Notes: generated by a model from the sequence alone, not told the origin. Shown: positions 9,730-19,827, counted from the first letter of the stretch. The stretch: DNA of 64,000 nt from Bradyrhizobiaceae bacterium (GCA_003963435.1 RXJC01000250.1:1-64000); one strand, 5' to 3'. A program made the numbers and translations.

Positions 9730-10961
9730 GACGGCATCTCCCGTCCCGGCACTTCGAGCGCGATGGCCCGGAGGTCCTCGGTAGCAAGCTTCAGATAGGG
9801 GGCCGTGGATTCGGTAGAGCGATGCCCGAGCAGATCGCCGATCACTTTCCGGGGCACGGCGGCGCGCAGCATTTCGACCGCACGTGCGTGGCGGAAGATA
9901 TGGGAGCCGTTCTTGCCACTCGGAGTGACCCCGGCGGCCGCAAGCCGCTGCCGCACCATGCTGGCCAGCAAACCAAGCTTGCGATAAGGCGCGCGTGTGC
10001 GGACGAAGATTTCGCGGGCGTCAGTCACCGGCCGCCCCGCCTGCAGATAGGCGAGCACCGCTTCACCCACCGGCGCCATCAATGGCAAGAACGAGCATGC
10101 TTGGGTCTTAGTATGCCTGATGCGGATCGATTCCGCCCGCCAGTCGATATCCTCGATCCGAAGATTGCAGATTTCGCCCGATCTCAGACCATAGGTCGCA
10201 AGCAATTGCAGGATGGCATGATCCCGCAAACCCACTGGCGTCTTGTCCTCCCCCGAGGCCTGCAAAACCGCGGCGACCTGATCGGGCGTAAGGATCGACG
10301 GCACACCTTCATAGGCATAGAGCAAAGGGGCGATGACATGCGGCGATAAATCGATGGCGACGCGCCCTGTCCGATGGAGATAGCGCAGCATCGAGCGAAG
10401 GCGCTCCGCCACATCCTTCACGGACCGGCGCGTCTGATGAGGGCTGCGCGTGTCCATGTAACGGTCGATGTCGCTCACGGTCATCGTCATCAGGCTGTCG
10501 GGACCGTGCCGATCGAACTGCCAGACCAGAAAGTTCCGGCCCTCCCACATCAGCGCGTCGATGCTGGCCGCAGCAAGACCTCGTTCTTCGCGCAGCCAGG
10601 TCTCGTACCCGTCGCAGATGGCAAAGCGCAGTGTGTCGGCCGCGCAGGTCGCTTTCGGCGCGGATGGCCATTGACCCTGTGCGAGCCGCAGCAATGCATG
10701 GATCCCAGAGCGCGGAATGGAGTGCCAATCCCGCGCCGGCGTCCGACCGTGGCGTTGGCCGAACATCGCAATCGCGTGTTGCAGGTACTGAGCCACCTGC
10801 GCCTCGGTCACATCCGTGACCTCAATGTTCTGCTGCGCAAGGTATTCGACGAACCCTCGCGCATAGGCGCAGTAGTTCCCGATCACCACAGGGCTGTATC
10901 GTTGCTTGGTGAGTACAATTCGGAGCTCGGCGATGAGCTCGTTATCGACATTCAACATCAT
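9726..10961 (-). CDS. Tyrosine recombinase, RIT first gene
   Basis: 411 aa; TYGLRSGEICNL, SHIFRHARAVEML, LLGHRSTESTAPYLK; ATGA overlap with next gene. Confidence 0.85.
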   Translation of the reverse strand: MMLNVDNELIAELRIVLTKQRYSPVVIGNYCAYARGFVEYLAQQNIEVTDVTEAQVAQYLQHAIAMFGQRHGRTPARDWHSIPRSGIHALLRLAQGQWPSAPKATCAADTLRFAICDGYETWLREERGLAAASIDALMWEGRNFLVWQFDRHGPDSLMTMTVSDIDRYMDTRSPHQTRRSVKDVAERLRSMLRYLHRTGRVAIDLSPHVIAPLLYAYEGVPSILTPDQVAAVLQASGEDKTPVGLRDHAILQLLATYGLRSGEICNLRIEDIDWRAESIRIRHTKTQACSFLPLMAPVGEAVLAYLQAGRPVTDAREIFVRTRAPYRKLGLLASMVRQRLAAAGVTPSGKNGSHIFRHARAVEMLRAAVPRKVIGDLLGHRSTESTAPYLKLATEDLRAIALEVPGREMPS

Positions 10962-11077
10962 TGGTTCCTCTGCTTGTCAAAACGACAGCAAAGGTCCGGC
11001 AGAAAATAATGCTGAGCAAATCCCGTCCGCAAAAGCTGATTTCTGCGGTTTTCAGGCGGTGCAGCCGCTTTCCTTCT

Positions 11078-11101
11078 CATTATGGGCTGCTGCGGATAAC
11101 T
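11078..11101. repeat. RIT right inverted repeat
   Basis: cattatgggctgctgcggataact; exact reverse complement of 7278-7301. Confidence 0.9.
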
Positions 11102-11219
11102 GCAGGTCCTGCAGGGCGACAAGCGAGCGGTTTTCCAGGCCGCCGCACATGCGCAGCGCGCCGCCGCGTTTCTGCACGGTCTCCAGCCGGCTGAGACCGC
11201 AGAGCGGGAGGCAGCGTGA
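11100..11219 (+). pseudogene. ardC: ArdC C-terminal fragment (piece 3 of split ardC)
   Basis: LQVLQGDKRAVFQAAAHAQRAAAFLHGLQPAETAEREAA*; continues ..SYVESWL of piece 2. Confidence 0.85.
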
Positions 11220-11589
11220 TCCGCCACTCGCGTAGGTCGGGCTGACCCCAAACGGGGCGGTCCTTTTTTGTGGCGCGGTCTCGCCGGTCAGCGCACCGCG
11301 TCAACAAAAATTGTCAGCCAGCCGCCCCCAAAAATGGAATGGGAAGAAGGAGCACGCGCTGTTTCTTCTCCTCCAAGGCCGGGCGCAACGACTTCGCTTC
11401 CCGTCGTAGCAGCCCAAGACTGCTTTTCTGATTTCCGTTGCGGTGGACAGTCGTGACAACGGCGAAATCGGCGCGACGTCCCGAGCGGACGTTCATGAAG
11501 ACGATTGAGAAAGAAGGCTCACGCCTAGGTGCCTACGCCCGCATCACCGATCGCTTCTTAGTCTTGCTCATCCCGCGCAAATATATTAT

Positions 11590-11606
11590 ATGCATGACTC
11601 ATACAT
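11590..11606. promoter_or_regulatory. Palindromic operator candidate upstream of the MarR gene
   Basis: ATGcATGAcTCATaCAT, 17-bp palindrome 28 bp upstream of the MarR start. Confidence 0.5.
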
Positions 11607-11633
11607 TGATTTTCGAGGAGGGCTTCGTCTCCA

Positions 11634-12185
11634 ATGGCACTGAACGCAACAGATCGGATGGTGAACCTCTTGGGTGCATTAGCACTAGGCGTGTCCGACC
11701 GGATGCGTCGGGCTGTCGCTGAGGCCGTGCCGTTTGGGGGAGAGACGGCAGCGGCGGTGAACGTGATCGGCCACGCTCCAACTATGTCTATCGATCAACT
11801 TAGCCGCGTTCTACGTCTGTCGCACGCCGGCACGGTTCGCCTCGTAGATCGTCTTGTCGAGAGCGGCTTCGTCGAGAAGCGACCGTCGGCCGTCGACCGC
11901 AGGGTTATGTGCCTGGCGTTGACGACGGACGGTATGCACCAACGTCACAAGCTGCTGGCTTTGCGAAGCGCCGCGTTGGCAACTCTGTTTGATCAAGTGA
12001 CGGCAGAAGATCTAGCTGCATTCGAACGCGTTGCTGAAACGATTGCCGGCTCGCTGCCCGAGAACGCGCTCACTGCGCTGACAACATGCCGATTCTGCGA
12101 CGAGCGTCACTGCACCGATTGCCCAATGGAGGTCTTCGGGACGCTCGAACCTGCCGGTGGCCCGGTCACCGGCCTCCGAAGCTGA
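11634..12185 (+). CDS. MarR family transcriptional regulator
   Basis: 183 aa wHTH: MSIDQLSRVLRLSHAGTVRLVDRLVESGFVEKRPSAVDRRVMCLALT; C-terminal CRFCDERHCTDCPME. Confidence 0.85.
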   Translation: MALNATDRMVNLLGALALGVSDRMRRAVAEAVPFGGETAAAVNVIGHAPTMSIDQLSRVLRLSHAGTVRLVDRLVESGFVEKRPSAVDRRVMCLALTTDGMHQRHKLLALRSAALATLFDQVTAEDLAAFERVAETIAGSLPENALTALTTCRFCDERHCTDCPMEVFGTLEPAGGPVTGLRS

Positions 12186-12225
12186 TTTTTCAACAGGGTT
12201 GCACAATACAGACAGGAAGCAGCAA

Positions 12226-12747
12226 ATGGCCATTCAAACAAACCGGTTTCGCCTGCAAATTGCCGAAAGAGGAGTTGGTTCGCTCTCTCTTCTGGCACTG
12301 CTCAGATGGGCTTTGGTCGTCATCTTTCTATGGTTCGGGGGAATGAAATTCACCGCCTATGAAGCAGAAGGCATTGCACCGTTCATCGCGCACAGCCCTT
12401 TGATGAGTTGGCTACACATTCTGTTTGGCATCCGGGGGGCGAGCTACGTCATCGGCGTCCTTGAGCTATCAACCGCCGCCGCCCTCATCGCCGGTGCCAT
12501 CAACCCGGTCTTTTCTGCCCTGGGGGCAGCGATGTCTACGATAACCTATCTCATTACGATAACCTTCTTCATAAGCACGCCCGGAGTAGCAGAGCCAACG
12601 GCCGGGGGATTTCCAGCGATCTCAGCTGCGCCCGGCCAGTTTCTACTGAAGGATCTCGTCCTGCTTGCTGCATCGTTGTGCCTCCTCAGCGCATCGGTGC
12701 AAGGTCCGTGGCTCAAAGCCGAAAACTCTCAAAACGGAAACTTGTGA
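12226..12747 (+). CDS. DUF417 family membrane protein (YkgB/RclC-like)
   Basis: RWALVVIFLWFGGMKFTAYEAEGIAPFIAHSPLMSWLH; hydrophobic segments. Confidence 0.8.
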   Translation: MAIQTNRFRLQIAERGVGSLSLLALLRWALVVIFLWFGGMKFTAYEAEGIAPFIAHSPLMSWLHILFGIRGASYVIGVLELSTAAALIAGAINPVFSALGAAMSTITYLITITFFISTPGVAEPTAGGFPAISAAPGQFLLKDLVLLAASLCLLSASVQGPWLKAENSQNGNL

Positions 12748-13138
12748 CGTCTAACCGACTGTTGCGGCGTTTGTCGCTGCAACAGCCGGTGTAGCCGGCA
12801 ACGAGGTGTAACCGCAGGTTTTCGTGCCAATGGAGGGCTTCGGACTCCGTCATGATGCTCGACTGACAGGTTCTCTAGTCTTAATTCGACCCCATAACGC
12901 CCTGATCGTCGACCACATCAGGCTGGAAATCGCCCGTGCGGCTACAGTGCCACAAACCCGTAGTGAATTCCGCCCACTCCCCACCTTGCCGGTCGAAAAC
13001 TCCGTCGAGACGTTCCCGTCGCAGAGAGGCCGGGACGCAAAAGTGGCGCCGGATTAACCGCACCCAGAGGGGCTTCAAACTCGCTGACCCTTGATATCAG
13101 TGAGGATAGGTCACTCCGAAACGGCGCTTGCCTCTTTC

Positions 13139-13621
13139 TCAGGTTGCCGGTGGTCGCCGTCCAACTCGTGGGCTCAACGGGAACATCTTCATGTCGTCGT
13201 TCCACGGATCGTAGACGGTTGCCCCCGTCGGCTTCGTATCCTTCACATTCCGCGTGACGAGATAAAGATCGTGTTCAATGGCGCTCGCGGCGAGCAGGGC
13301 GTCGATCACCGGCGGCGGATGTCCGCTCGTCCGCTTCACTTCGCCGGATAGACGTCCCCAGCGCCTGACGCTGTCATCGTCGAGGGAAAGCACTCTTGGT
13401 CCGAACCGTTCCGCAAGGGCATCTCTCGATGCGATATAACGTGGGCGATCTTCATGATCCGCCGGAAGATTATGAATGCCCTTGTCATATTCGGCGAGCG
13501 TCAGGACGCTGATATAGAATGTTTCCTCGTCCTGCGCCGATGCCCAGGTCTTCACCGAGGGGGCACCACGGGGGTTGATCAGGGCAGAGACGACGTTGGT
13601 GTCGAGCAGCCAGCCTTTCAA
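13139..13621 (-). CDS. vapC: PIN-domain toxin, VapC family
   Basis: MKGWLLDTNVVSALINPRG...VIDALLAASAIEHDLYLVTRNVKD; ATGA overlap with antitoxin. Confidence 0.85.
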   Translation of the reverse strand: MKGWLLDTNVVSALINPRGAPSVKTWASAQDEETFYISVLTLAEYDKGIHNLPADHEDRPRYIASRDALAERFGPRVLSLDDDSVRRWGRLSGEVKRTSGHPPPVIDALLAASAIEHDLYLVTRNVKDTKPTGATVYDPWNDDMKMFPLSPRVGRRPPAT

Positions 13622-13920
13622 AGCTCGACGTCCCGGCCCCGATCGGCCTCACGGTCGAGATCGAGCCCGCCAAGATGCAGGCTCTCCATGAACTCGACGA
13701 ACGGTGCGCGCGGTTTGCCGGGCGTCAGGCGCTCAAATTCTTCCACGCTCATCACGACAACCGCGTCATGCCCGCGCACGCTCACGCGCTGCGGCCCTTC
13801 CTCGCGAGCGTGCCGCACCACCTCGCTGAAGCGGGCCTTGGCATCCTCCAGCTTCCATCGTCCTGCAAGCCTTCGCCTTACAGGTCGTTTCGTTTTCGTC
13901 ACTTCTGCGCGTTTGGCCAT
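13618..13920 (-). CDS. Phd/YefM-type antitoxin
   Basis: WKLEDAKARFSEVVRHAREEGPQRVSVRGHDAVVVMSVEEFERLT. Confidence 0.85.
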   Translation of the reverse strand: MAKRAEVTKTKRPVRRRLAGRWKLEDAKARFSEVVRHAREEGPQRVSVRGHDAVVVMSVEEFERLTPGKPRAPFVEFMESLHLGGLDLDREADRGRDVEL

Positions 13921-14087
13921 TGGCTTTTACCTAGTCAGCTAGTCAGATATAGCATGGGCCACACACGATTTCCAGACCGGGCCGTCGGGCAAAACGCCAG
14001 ATGAAAAGCTGGCTGAAGCGAGAAAAAAGCCGGAAAATCCACCCCGCGGCGGGCGGAGGCCAGCCCCGGCGCACCCTCCGCCAACGG

Positions 14088-14756
14088 CTACCAGCGAACC
14101 AGCCTCGCCAGTATCAACCTGCCAATAACCGTCACGATCGCGCAACCGACAGAATACCAAACCGCGATATAAAGGACGTCATCCGAGGGACAGGCAAAGA
14201 CGAAAATAAAGGCGCCCCACCCGGCCGATCCCAGTGCCGCCGCCAACGATGTCCCGAACCGATCCGTGGGCGCGCCGCGCTGAATGAGAACACCCAACGC
14301 GACAACCAACGGTACGGAGAGGGTCACCATCTTCCAGGTGCATTGAAGGCCCATCTGCCAGTCGAGTCGCCTCACAAGCTCAGAAAAACCGCCTTCCAGG
14401 GCATCTATCAACCATCCGGAGGCGAAGATTAGCGCGACCGCGATCGCAAGCCATCGAAGGCCGGCTTTCGGTGATTTCGTGGGGTCAGACGAGAACAATG
14501 CAACGGCTGCGCCTGAAATCGCGATTGCCCCCATGCTCGCCAACTTCCACCAAAAGGACGGCATATGCATCGCGTGCGAGAGATCCGGGCGCATGAAGCC
14601 TGCCCCGGCAAAGGCCGCGAACTCCAGGATTGCCACGACGCCCAGGATGACAGCATCGCGCCTGAAACTTCGGGGACGCACCGGCTTCAAATCTTCCGAC
14701 AGCGTCTTGACAAGAGCTTCTGTTCGCATCGCCCAACTTTCCGGCCCTGACGTCAC
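14088..14756 (-). CDS. nrsF: DUF1109 / NrsF-like anti-sigma factor
   Basis: Multi-TM protein; MRTEALVKTLSEDLKPV start and QMGLQCTWKMVTLS, FVFACPSDDVLYIAVWYSVGC motifs. Confidence 0.75.
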   Translation of the reverse strand: MTSGPESWAMRTEALVKTLSEDLKPVRPRSFRRDAVILGVVAILEFAAFAGAGFMRPDLSHAMHMPSFWWKLASMGAIAISGAAVALFSSDPTKSPKAGLRWLAIAVALIFASGWLIDALEGGFSELVRRLDWQMGLQCTWKMVTLSVPLVVALGVLIQRGAPTDRFGTSLAAALGSAGWGAFIFVFACPSDDVLYIAVWYSVGCAIVTVIGRLILARLVRW

Positions 14757-14946
14757 TGCGCCACAGGCCGCGTTCCGGAAATTGGCGGCGCCTCAGGTTC
14801 GGTGTCCGTTTCATCGGTAAACGGACCGCCTGCAACGCAAGAATCACCGCCTCATCAGCCAACCCAAGGGCTACATATCGGCCCCGGTCGGATATCCGGC
14901 CGCCCTGACGCCCTTGGGCATGGGAGCGTAACGGCTACAATAACGA

Positions 14947-14973
14947 GTTCGTTGCCGAACGCCGCTTTGTTAC
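14947..14973 (-). promoter_or_regulatory. ECF-type promoter candidate for nrsF
   Basis: Minus strand GTAAC-N17-CGAAC, same spacing as the element upstream of bufA. Confidence 0.45.
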
Positions 14974-15103
14974 AGAGTTATGATGCGAAAGTTAGTTCGG
15001 CAGCGCGGCCGAGAGTCTGCTGGGCCACAACGCTCTCTGCCAAAATGCAACTTCTCACCAGGCGCAGCTTCCGCCGCTCGTCTCTCCTGTCCCTGCCGCC
15101 GCC

Positions 15104-17203
15104 TCACAGCTCAATGACCAGCGGTCGACGATCGTCGGCCGGACGCTCGGCCGGAAAAGCGCAACATAAGAGAGCTTCCTGATCCCGTGTCTCATAGCCC
15201 GGGCGGTTCTCGTAGGTCACCTCACCTTGGCTGACCATTGCCCTGCATGTGCCGCAAGATCCGGACCGACAACTGAAATCGGGCGTCAAACCGGCGCGCT
15301 CTGCGAGCTCCAACAACGTGCCCGATTCCGGCTCCCAAAGTGCTTCTGTCCCGCTTTTGGAGAATACCACGCTCACCGGCTTCGTCGAAGCGCTCGGAAG
15401 CGGCGGAAGCGCTTCCGTACCATGTCGACGGAACGCGGCCGGTCCAAAGGCCTCAGCGAACAATTGATCGTCCGACACGCCGAATGCACGCAGCCCGTCA
15501 TACATGTCCTGCATAAAGCCTGGCGGTCCACACAGGTAAAAGTCACAGTTCAACGACGGCAAAGCGTCTTTTATCACCTCCGCCGTCAGTCGTCCTCCCA
15601 ACTCATAGTCTCGAGCCGCCATGGCGCCTTGGGTGTTGGAAAGAAGCCGAACAACGCGCAGCCAGTCAGTCGAGTTCGTCGCGATCGCGTGAAGCTCGCG
15701 ATCGAAAGGCTGCTCGCTTACCGAACGAGACGAATAAAAAAGCCACGTCTGTTTCGCAGATCTCGTCCTCTGTCGCTCAAACAGGCGATGGCGCAGCATG
15801 GCGATCATCGGCGTAATTCCGATACCGGCCGCTACCAACACCGATGGTCTCTTTCCCGCCGGACGCAGACCGAAACTACCTTCCGGGGCGCGTGCCTCGA
15901 TAATCGTGCCGACGTCACAACGGTCATGCAGGAAAGACGAGATCGCACCCTCGCGCTTCACGCTGATCCGATAACAGCCATCAGACGGCGCAGCCGAAAT
16001 GGTATAGTTGCGAATGGCGGGGGCATCCTGGTCGCCGATGTGTACCCTAATCGGCAAATACTGACCTGCCTTGTGACGAAGCAGAACCTCGCCATCGGCA
16101 GGCTCCAGGAAAAACGAGCTAACGGTCGTGCTCTCCCGAACCCGACGAGCAACGCGGAACCGCCTCCAAGAGGAAGCTTCCTTCGATGCTGCCTGCTGGT
16201 CTCGCACCTCATCCCAGCTCCCCGTCATCAAGCTATTGGGAGATTCGCCGCCCTCTACCTTCGTCCACCGCAACGCCAGCGCGCCGGCGCGATAGACGAC
16301 GCGCTCGGGATAGACGCGCCACAACCGTTCGGCCCCCTGGAACAGCGCGATCTCAGGGGAGTCCAGCAACACTTCCGCTTTTCCGGTGATCTGCAGGAGT
16401 GATCCGGACTCGAAGTCTGGGAAACACAAGCCGGCGCGACCACTCACCAGGATATTGCCAAGCGTGTTGAAGTACAGATTCCCGGCGAAATCGGGGATTG
16501 TGAGCGAGCCGTCTTTGTTGACGCGCACAAAGCCCGGTTTGCCGCCCCGGTGAGAGACATCAACGTGCCGGGAGCCATCGCGATCGACATAGGAGGCGAC
16601 AAAGAATGTATCGGCGGCGGCGATCATCGCACGGTGAACGTCGCTGAGCTCGGCTGACTCCTGGCGCGAAGGACGGCTCGCAGGCGCAGGTTCGAACGAA
16701 TAGTTGCGCAACTGGATATACTGCGGACAGTTTCCGTAGCTTTCTCGCACACCGACGCTAAAGCCATTTGCGCCACGACCGCGTACGACGCCGTTCAGCC
16801 TGTTGCGCCGGCGTGTCCCCAGCTGAATACCCAACAGACCGACGGAACATCCATCCGAAAGTCCCGCTTCGGCGGGATCCGAAACGTCTACCGTCGCGGC
16901 GATCTCAAGGGTCTTGTTGTCGGCCACGGACAGGAAGCCTGCCGGGCCTTCTCTCATCGTCGACCAGACATCACCGTTTTCATCGACGGCTCCGATGATG
17001 ATCGACGGCAGCAGCGGAAAAAAAAGTCGATGCTGATCGATCAGATGGTCGCGAATAACCTGGGCGCCCTGACGTTCCATGGCGCGTCGAACGCCGACCG
17101 TCTCCTGAAGCGCCATCTCGCCCGCATGCCATATAGAGGGCGTGTCGATCGGCCGGCTCTTCTCAGCCGGTGCGGCTTGAGGCCGGTCGACCACGTCAGC
17201 CAT
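15104..17203 (-). CDS. Fusion: PPOX-like (pyridoxamine-phosphate-oxidase fold) + FNR-type FAD/NAD oxidoreductase + 2Fe-2S ferredoxin
   Basis: ~699 aa; N-term [33 protein letters not shown]; middle [37 protein letters not shown]-term [21 protein letters not shown]. Confidence 0.8.
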   Translation of the reverse strand: MADVVDRPQAAPAEKSRPIDTPSIWHAGEMALQETVGVRRAMERQGAQVIRDHLIDQHRLFFPLLPSIIIGAVDENGDVWSTMREGPAGFLSVADNKTLEIAATVDVSDPAEAGLSDGCSVGLLGIQLGTRRRNRLNGVVRGRGANGFSVGVRESYGNCPQYIQLRNYSFEPAPASRPSRQESAELSDVHRAMIAAADTFFVASYVDRDGSRHVDVSHRGGKPGFVRVNKDGSLTIPDFAGNLYFNTLGNILVSGRAGLCFPDFESGSLLQITGKAEVLLDSPEIALFQGAERLWRVYPERVVYRAGALALRWTKVEGGESPNSLMTGSWDEVRDQQAASKEASSWRRFRVARRVRESTTVSSFFLEPADGEVLLRHKAGQYLPIRVHIGDQDAPAIRNYTISAAPSDGCYRISVKREGAISSFLHDRCDVGTIIEARAPEGSFGLRPAGKRPSVLVAAGIGITPMIAMLRHRLFERQRTRSAKQTWLFYSSRSVSEQPFDRELHAIATNSTDWLRVVRLLSNTQGAMAARDYELGGRLTAEVIKDALPSLNCDFYLCGPPGFMQDMYDGLRAFGVSDDQLFAEAFGPAAFRRHGTEALPPLPSASTKPVSVVFSKSGTEALWEPESGTLLELAERAGLTPDFSCRSGSCGTCRAMVSQGEVTYENRPGYETRDQEALLCCAFPAERPADDRRPLVIEL

Positions 17204-17816
17204 TGGCCGCACTCGCTCTAAGGCCGACCGGCGTTTCCGCAAACGGAAGGAAGCCGGGGAGCGCCTCAACTCGGGCCAGCCATGACCGGATATTCGAGTA
17301 ATCCGACAGATCCACATTCCCCTCGGGGGCATGCGATGTGTAGCTGTACAGCGCGATGTCCGCGATCGTCGGTCCTTTCGCGGCGATCCAATCCCGCCCA
17401 GCTAACGCCTGCTCAACAAGCCGCAGCACCTTGTGCGCTTTGGCGATCGTGTCCTCCGGGTCGAACGATGCCTTGAACACGGTGATCAAACGCGCCGCAC
17501 AAGGCCCGTTCGCAATCTCGTTGGCCGCAACAGAAAGCCATTTCTGAACGGCCGCGGCTTCCACAGCGCTCTCCGGCAACCAGTCCTTCCTGTCGAACTT
17601 CTTGGCGAGATACACCAGGATTGCGTTGGAATCCGCAATGACGGCATCGCCATCGACAAGCACGGGCACCTGTCCGAATGGATTCATGCGCAGAAACTCG
17701 GCCGTGCGCAGATCTCCGCCACCAAGCTCGATCTGCTCGACATCGGCGCCAAGGATCGAAAGGAACAAGCGGGCGCGATGCGAATGACCGGATAACGACA
17801 GGTAGTAAAGCTTCAC
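17196..17816 (-). CDS. Glutathione S-transferase family protein
   Basis: [31 protein letters not shown]...[36 protein letters not shown] upstream of a GTG start. Confidence 0.85.
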   Translation of the reverse strand: MKLYYLSLSGHSHRARLFLSILGADVEQIELGGGDLRTAEFLRMNPFGQVPVLVDGDAVIADSNAILVYLAKKFDRKDWLPESAVEAAAVQKWLSVAANEIANGPCAARLITVFKASFDPEDTIAKAHKVLRLVEQALAGRDWIAAKGPTIADIALYSYTSHAPEGNVDLSDYSNIRSWLARVEALPGFLPFAETPVGLRASAANG

Positions 17817-17946
17817 GTCAACCTCCTGAGAAAACCGCGGACCATCGAAAAACGCGATGCGTCCAACCGGCACCGGAGACCGAGTCCAGCACCTACGAGC
17901 CGGGCCAAACTAGGCGCTTCCGTATCCCTCAGGAATTACGTGAGTT

Positions 17947-17974
17947 TGGAAGCCAATCTTCCAAAGAATGGAAG
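17947..17974. promoter_or_regulatory. Three-half-site motif, instance 1 (GST/LysR intergenic)
   Basis: TGGAAG-ccaat-CTTCCA-aagaa-TGGAAG. Confidence 0.6.
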
Positions 17975-18125
17975 GAAGCGCGATTTCTTCGCTTTACGGC
18001 CCCGACAAATCGGGCGTTTCGCCGGGCCCTTTTTGCCATTCGACCTAAAAACGGCGGCGCCACCTTCCGATTTCCCCATGTAAGTGTATTGTTCCCGCCG
18101 CGCGCTTCCAAAATGTGAGAGTTAG

Positions 18126-19136
18126 ATGGATCGAATCGAGGCAATGACACTGCTAGTCGCCACCGTGGAAAAAGGCAGCCTGTCTGCCGCCGGAAGGGCG
18201 CTCGGCGTTCCACTGGCGACCGTCAGCAGGAAGGTGTCGGACCTCGAAGCCCACCTAAGAACAAAACTTCTCAACCGTTCAAACCGGCGCCTGACACTCA
18301 CGGACGCCGGCGAAGCGTACGTCGCCGCGAGCAAACGTATTCTCCAGCAGATCAATGAAGCAGAGCGCGCCGCGGCCGGCGAATACATCGCGCCACGGGG
18401 AGACCTCGTCGTCACGGCGCCCATTGTGTTTGGACGGCTGCACATGGTGCCACCAATCGCGGCATTTCTCGAAGCCTATCCAGAGGTCGACGTGCGCTTG
18501 GCACTTGCCGACCGGGTCACAAATCTTATGGAAGAGCACATCGATGCGGCCCTGCGCATCAGTCTCCTCCCCGACAGCACGCTTCTGGCGACAAAGGTTG
18601 GTGAAATACGGCGCGTCGTATGCGGCAGCCCAGCCTATTTCGATAAGCACGGGACTCCCGCAAAGCCCGCCGACCTAAGTGAGCTTTCATGCATCACTTT
18701 CGAGGGACAATCCAACCCGCAATCATGGAATTTCGGGACTGCAAAGGCGCCCGTAGTGGTGCCCGTCCATTCCAGGCTTATTGCGACGACGGCGGAAGCT
18801 TCGATCGACGCAGCTAAACTCGGAGCCGGCGTAACGCGAGTGCTGTCTTATCAAGTCGAAGATGCCGTTCGTAAAGGCGAGCTCGTCACTATTCTGGAAG
18901 ATTTCGAACCACCCCCAATTCCTGTCAGTCTCGTCTACCGCGGCGGAGGGATGATTCCTCTCAAGCTTCGCGCGTTCCTTGACTTTATGACCCCACGATT
19001 GCGGGCGAGTCTCTCTCAGGCCAAATCACGGAGTGCAAAGCCACAGGGGCGCCCGGAGGAGAACGAAGCTGACACAGCACCGGCGGCCAGCACTGGGCCG
19101 CGCAAATCACGAAAGGCGGCCGACCAGTCGGCTTAA
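18126..19136 (+). CDS. LysR family transcriptional regulator
   Basis: MDRIEAMTLLVATVEKGSLSAAGRALGVPLATVSRKVSDLEAHLRTKLLNRSNRRLTLTDAG. Confidence 0.9.
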   Translation: MDRIEAMTLLVATVEKGSLSAAGRALGVPLATVSRKVSDLEAHLRTKLLNRSNRRLTLTDAGEAYVAASKRILQQINEAERAAAGEYIAPRGDLVVTAPIVFGRLHMVPPIAAFLEAYPEVDVRLALADRVTNLMEEHIDAALRISLLPDSTLLATKVGEIRRVVCGSPAYFDKHGTPAKPADLSELSCITFEGQSNPQSWNFGTAKAPVVVPVHSRLIATTAEASIDAAKLGAGVTRVLSYQVEDAVRKGELVTILEDFEPPPIPVSLVYRGGGMIPLKLRAFLDFMTPRLRASLSQAKSRSAKPQGRPEENEADTAPAASTGPRKSRKAADQSA

Positions 19137-19179
19137 TGGTGGGCGGCGCGTCCGGTCTGTCGTGGGGGCAAACTACGTC

Positions 19180-19207
19180 CTTCCAAGAAATGGAAGATAA
19201 CGTTCCA
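19180..19207 (+). promoter_or_regulatory. Three-half-site motif, instance 2 (upstream of DUF1348)
   Basis: CTTCCA-agaaa-TGGAAG-ataac-GTTCCA. Confidence 0.6.
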
Positions 19208-19278
19208 ACTCTACAGTATTTTACCAATACGGCTGGCCATCTACGTTTGTCTCTCCAATCAACGAGAAGACGAGTGCC

Positions 19279-19743
19279 ATGACCCGACCCCCACTTCCCC
19301 CGTTTTCCAGAGAGAGCGCTGTCGAAAAAGTCCGCCTTGCCGAAGACGGCTGGAACGGGAGGAATCCCGAAAAGGTCTCGCTCGCCTACACGCAGGACAC
19401 GGTTTGGCGAAACCGCGCGGAATTCGTGAATGGACGAAGCGAGGTCGTTGCCTTCCTCACACGCAAGTGGGCAAAAGAGCTCGATTACCGGCTGATCAAA
19501 GAGCTCTGGGCGTTTTCCGAGAACCGCATCGCCGTTCGCTACGCCTATGAATGGCATGACGACAGCGGAAACTGGTTTCGCAGCTATGGAAACGAGAACT
19601 GGGAGTTCGCGCCGGATGGTTTGATGCATCGGCGTTTCGCATGCATCAATGACTTGCCGATCGCCGAAGCCGATCGCAAGTTTCACTGGCCGTTGGGTCG
19701 CCGGCCGGACGATCATCCCTCCCTTAGCGAACTGGGACTGTAG
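19279..19743 (+). CDS. DUF1348 (NTF2-like) family protein
   Basis: [72 protein letters not shown]. Confidence 0.85.
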   Translation: MTRPPLPPFSRESAVEKVRLAEDGWNGRNPEKVSLAYTQDTVWRNRAEFVNGRSEVVAFLTRKWAKELDYRLIKELWAFSENRIAVRYAYEWHDDSGNWFRSYGNENWEFAPDGLMHRRFACINDLPIAEADRKFHWPLGRRPDDHPSLSELGL

Positions 19744-19827
19744 CCCCCGCTCATTTCGTGGCGAGGCCACGACGATGCTTGGCGCACCGCCGTGCAGCCA
19801 AGGGTAAGTCCTGCTCGGAGTTTAGTT

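Larger units (their letters stand above)
7251..11101 (-). mobile_element. RIT (recombinase-in-trio) element
   Basis: Three overlapping tyrosine recombinases on the minus strand, bounded by perfect 24-bp inverted repeats; ardC frame resumes on either side. Confidence 0.85.

Noticed and set aside
12759-12785. Hairpin CTGTTGC...GCAACAG after the DUF417 gene as terminator
   Set aside because: Stem is only 7 bp and there is no T tract; too weak to call.
15227-16402. 391-aa plus-strand ORF
   Set aside because: Antisense shadow of the PPOX-FNR-ferredoxin gene; low-complexity, Arg-rich reading with no family motifs.
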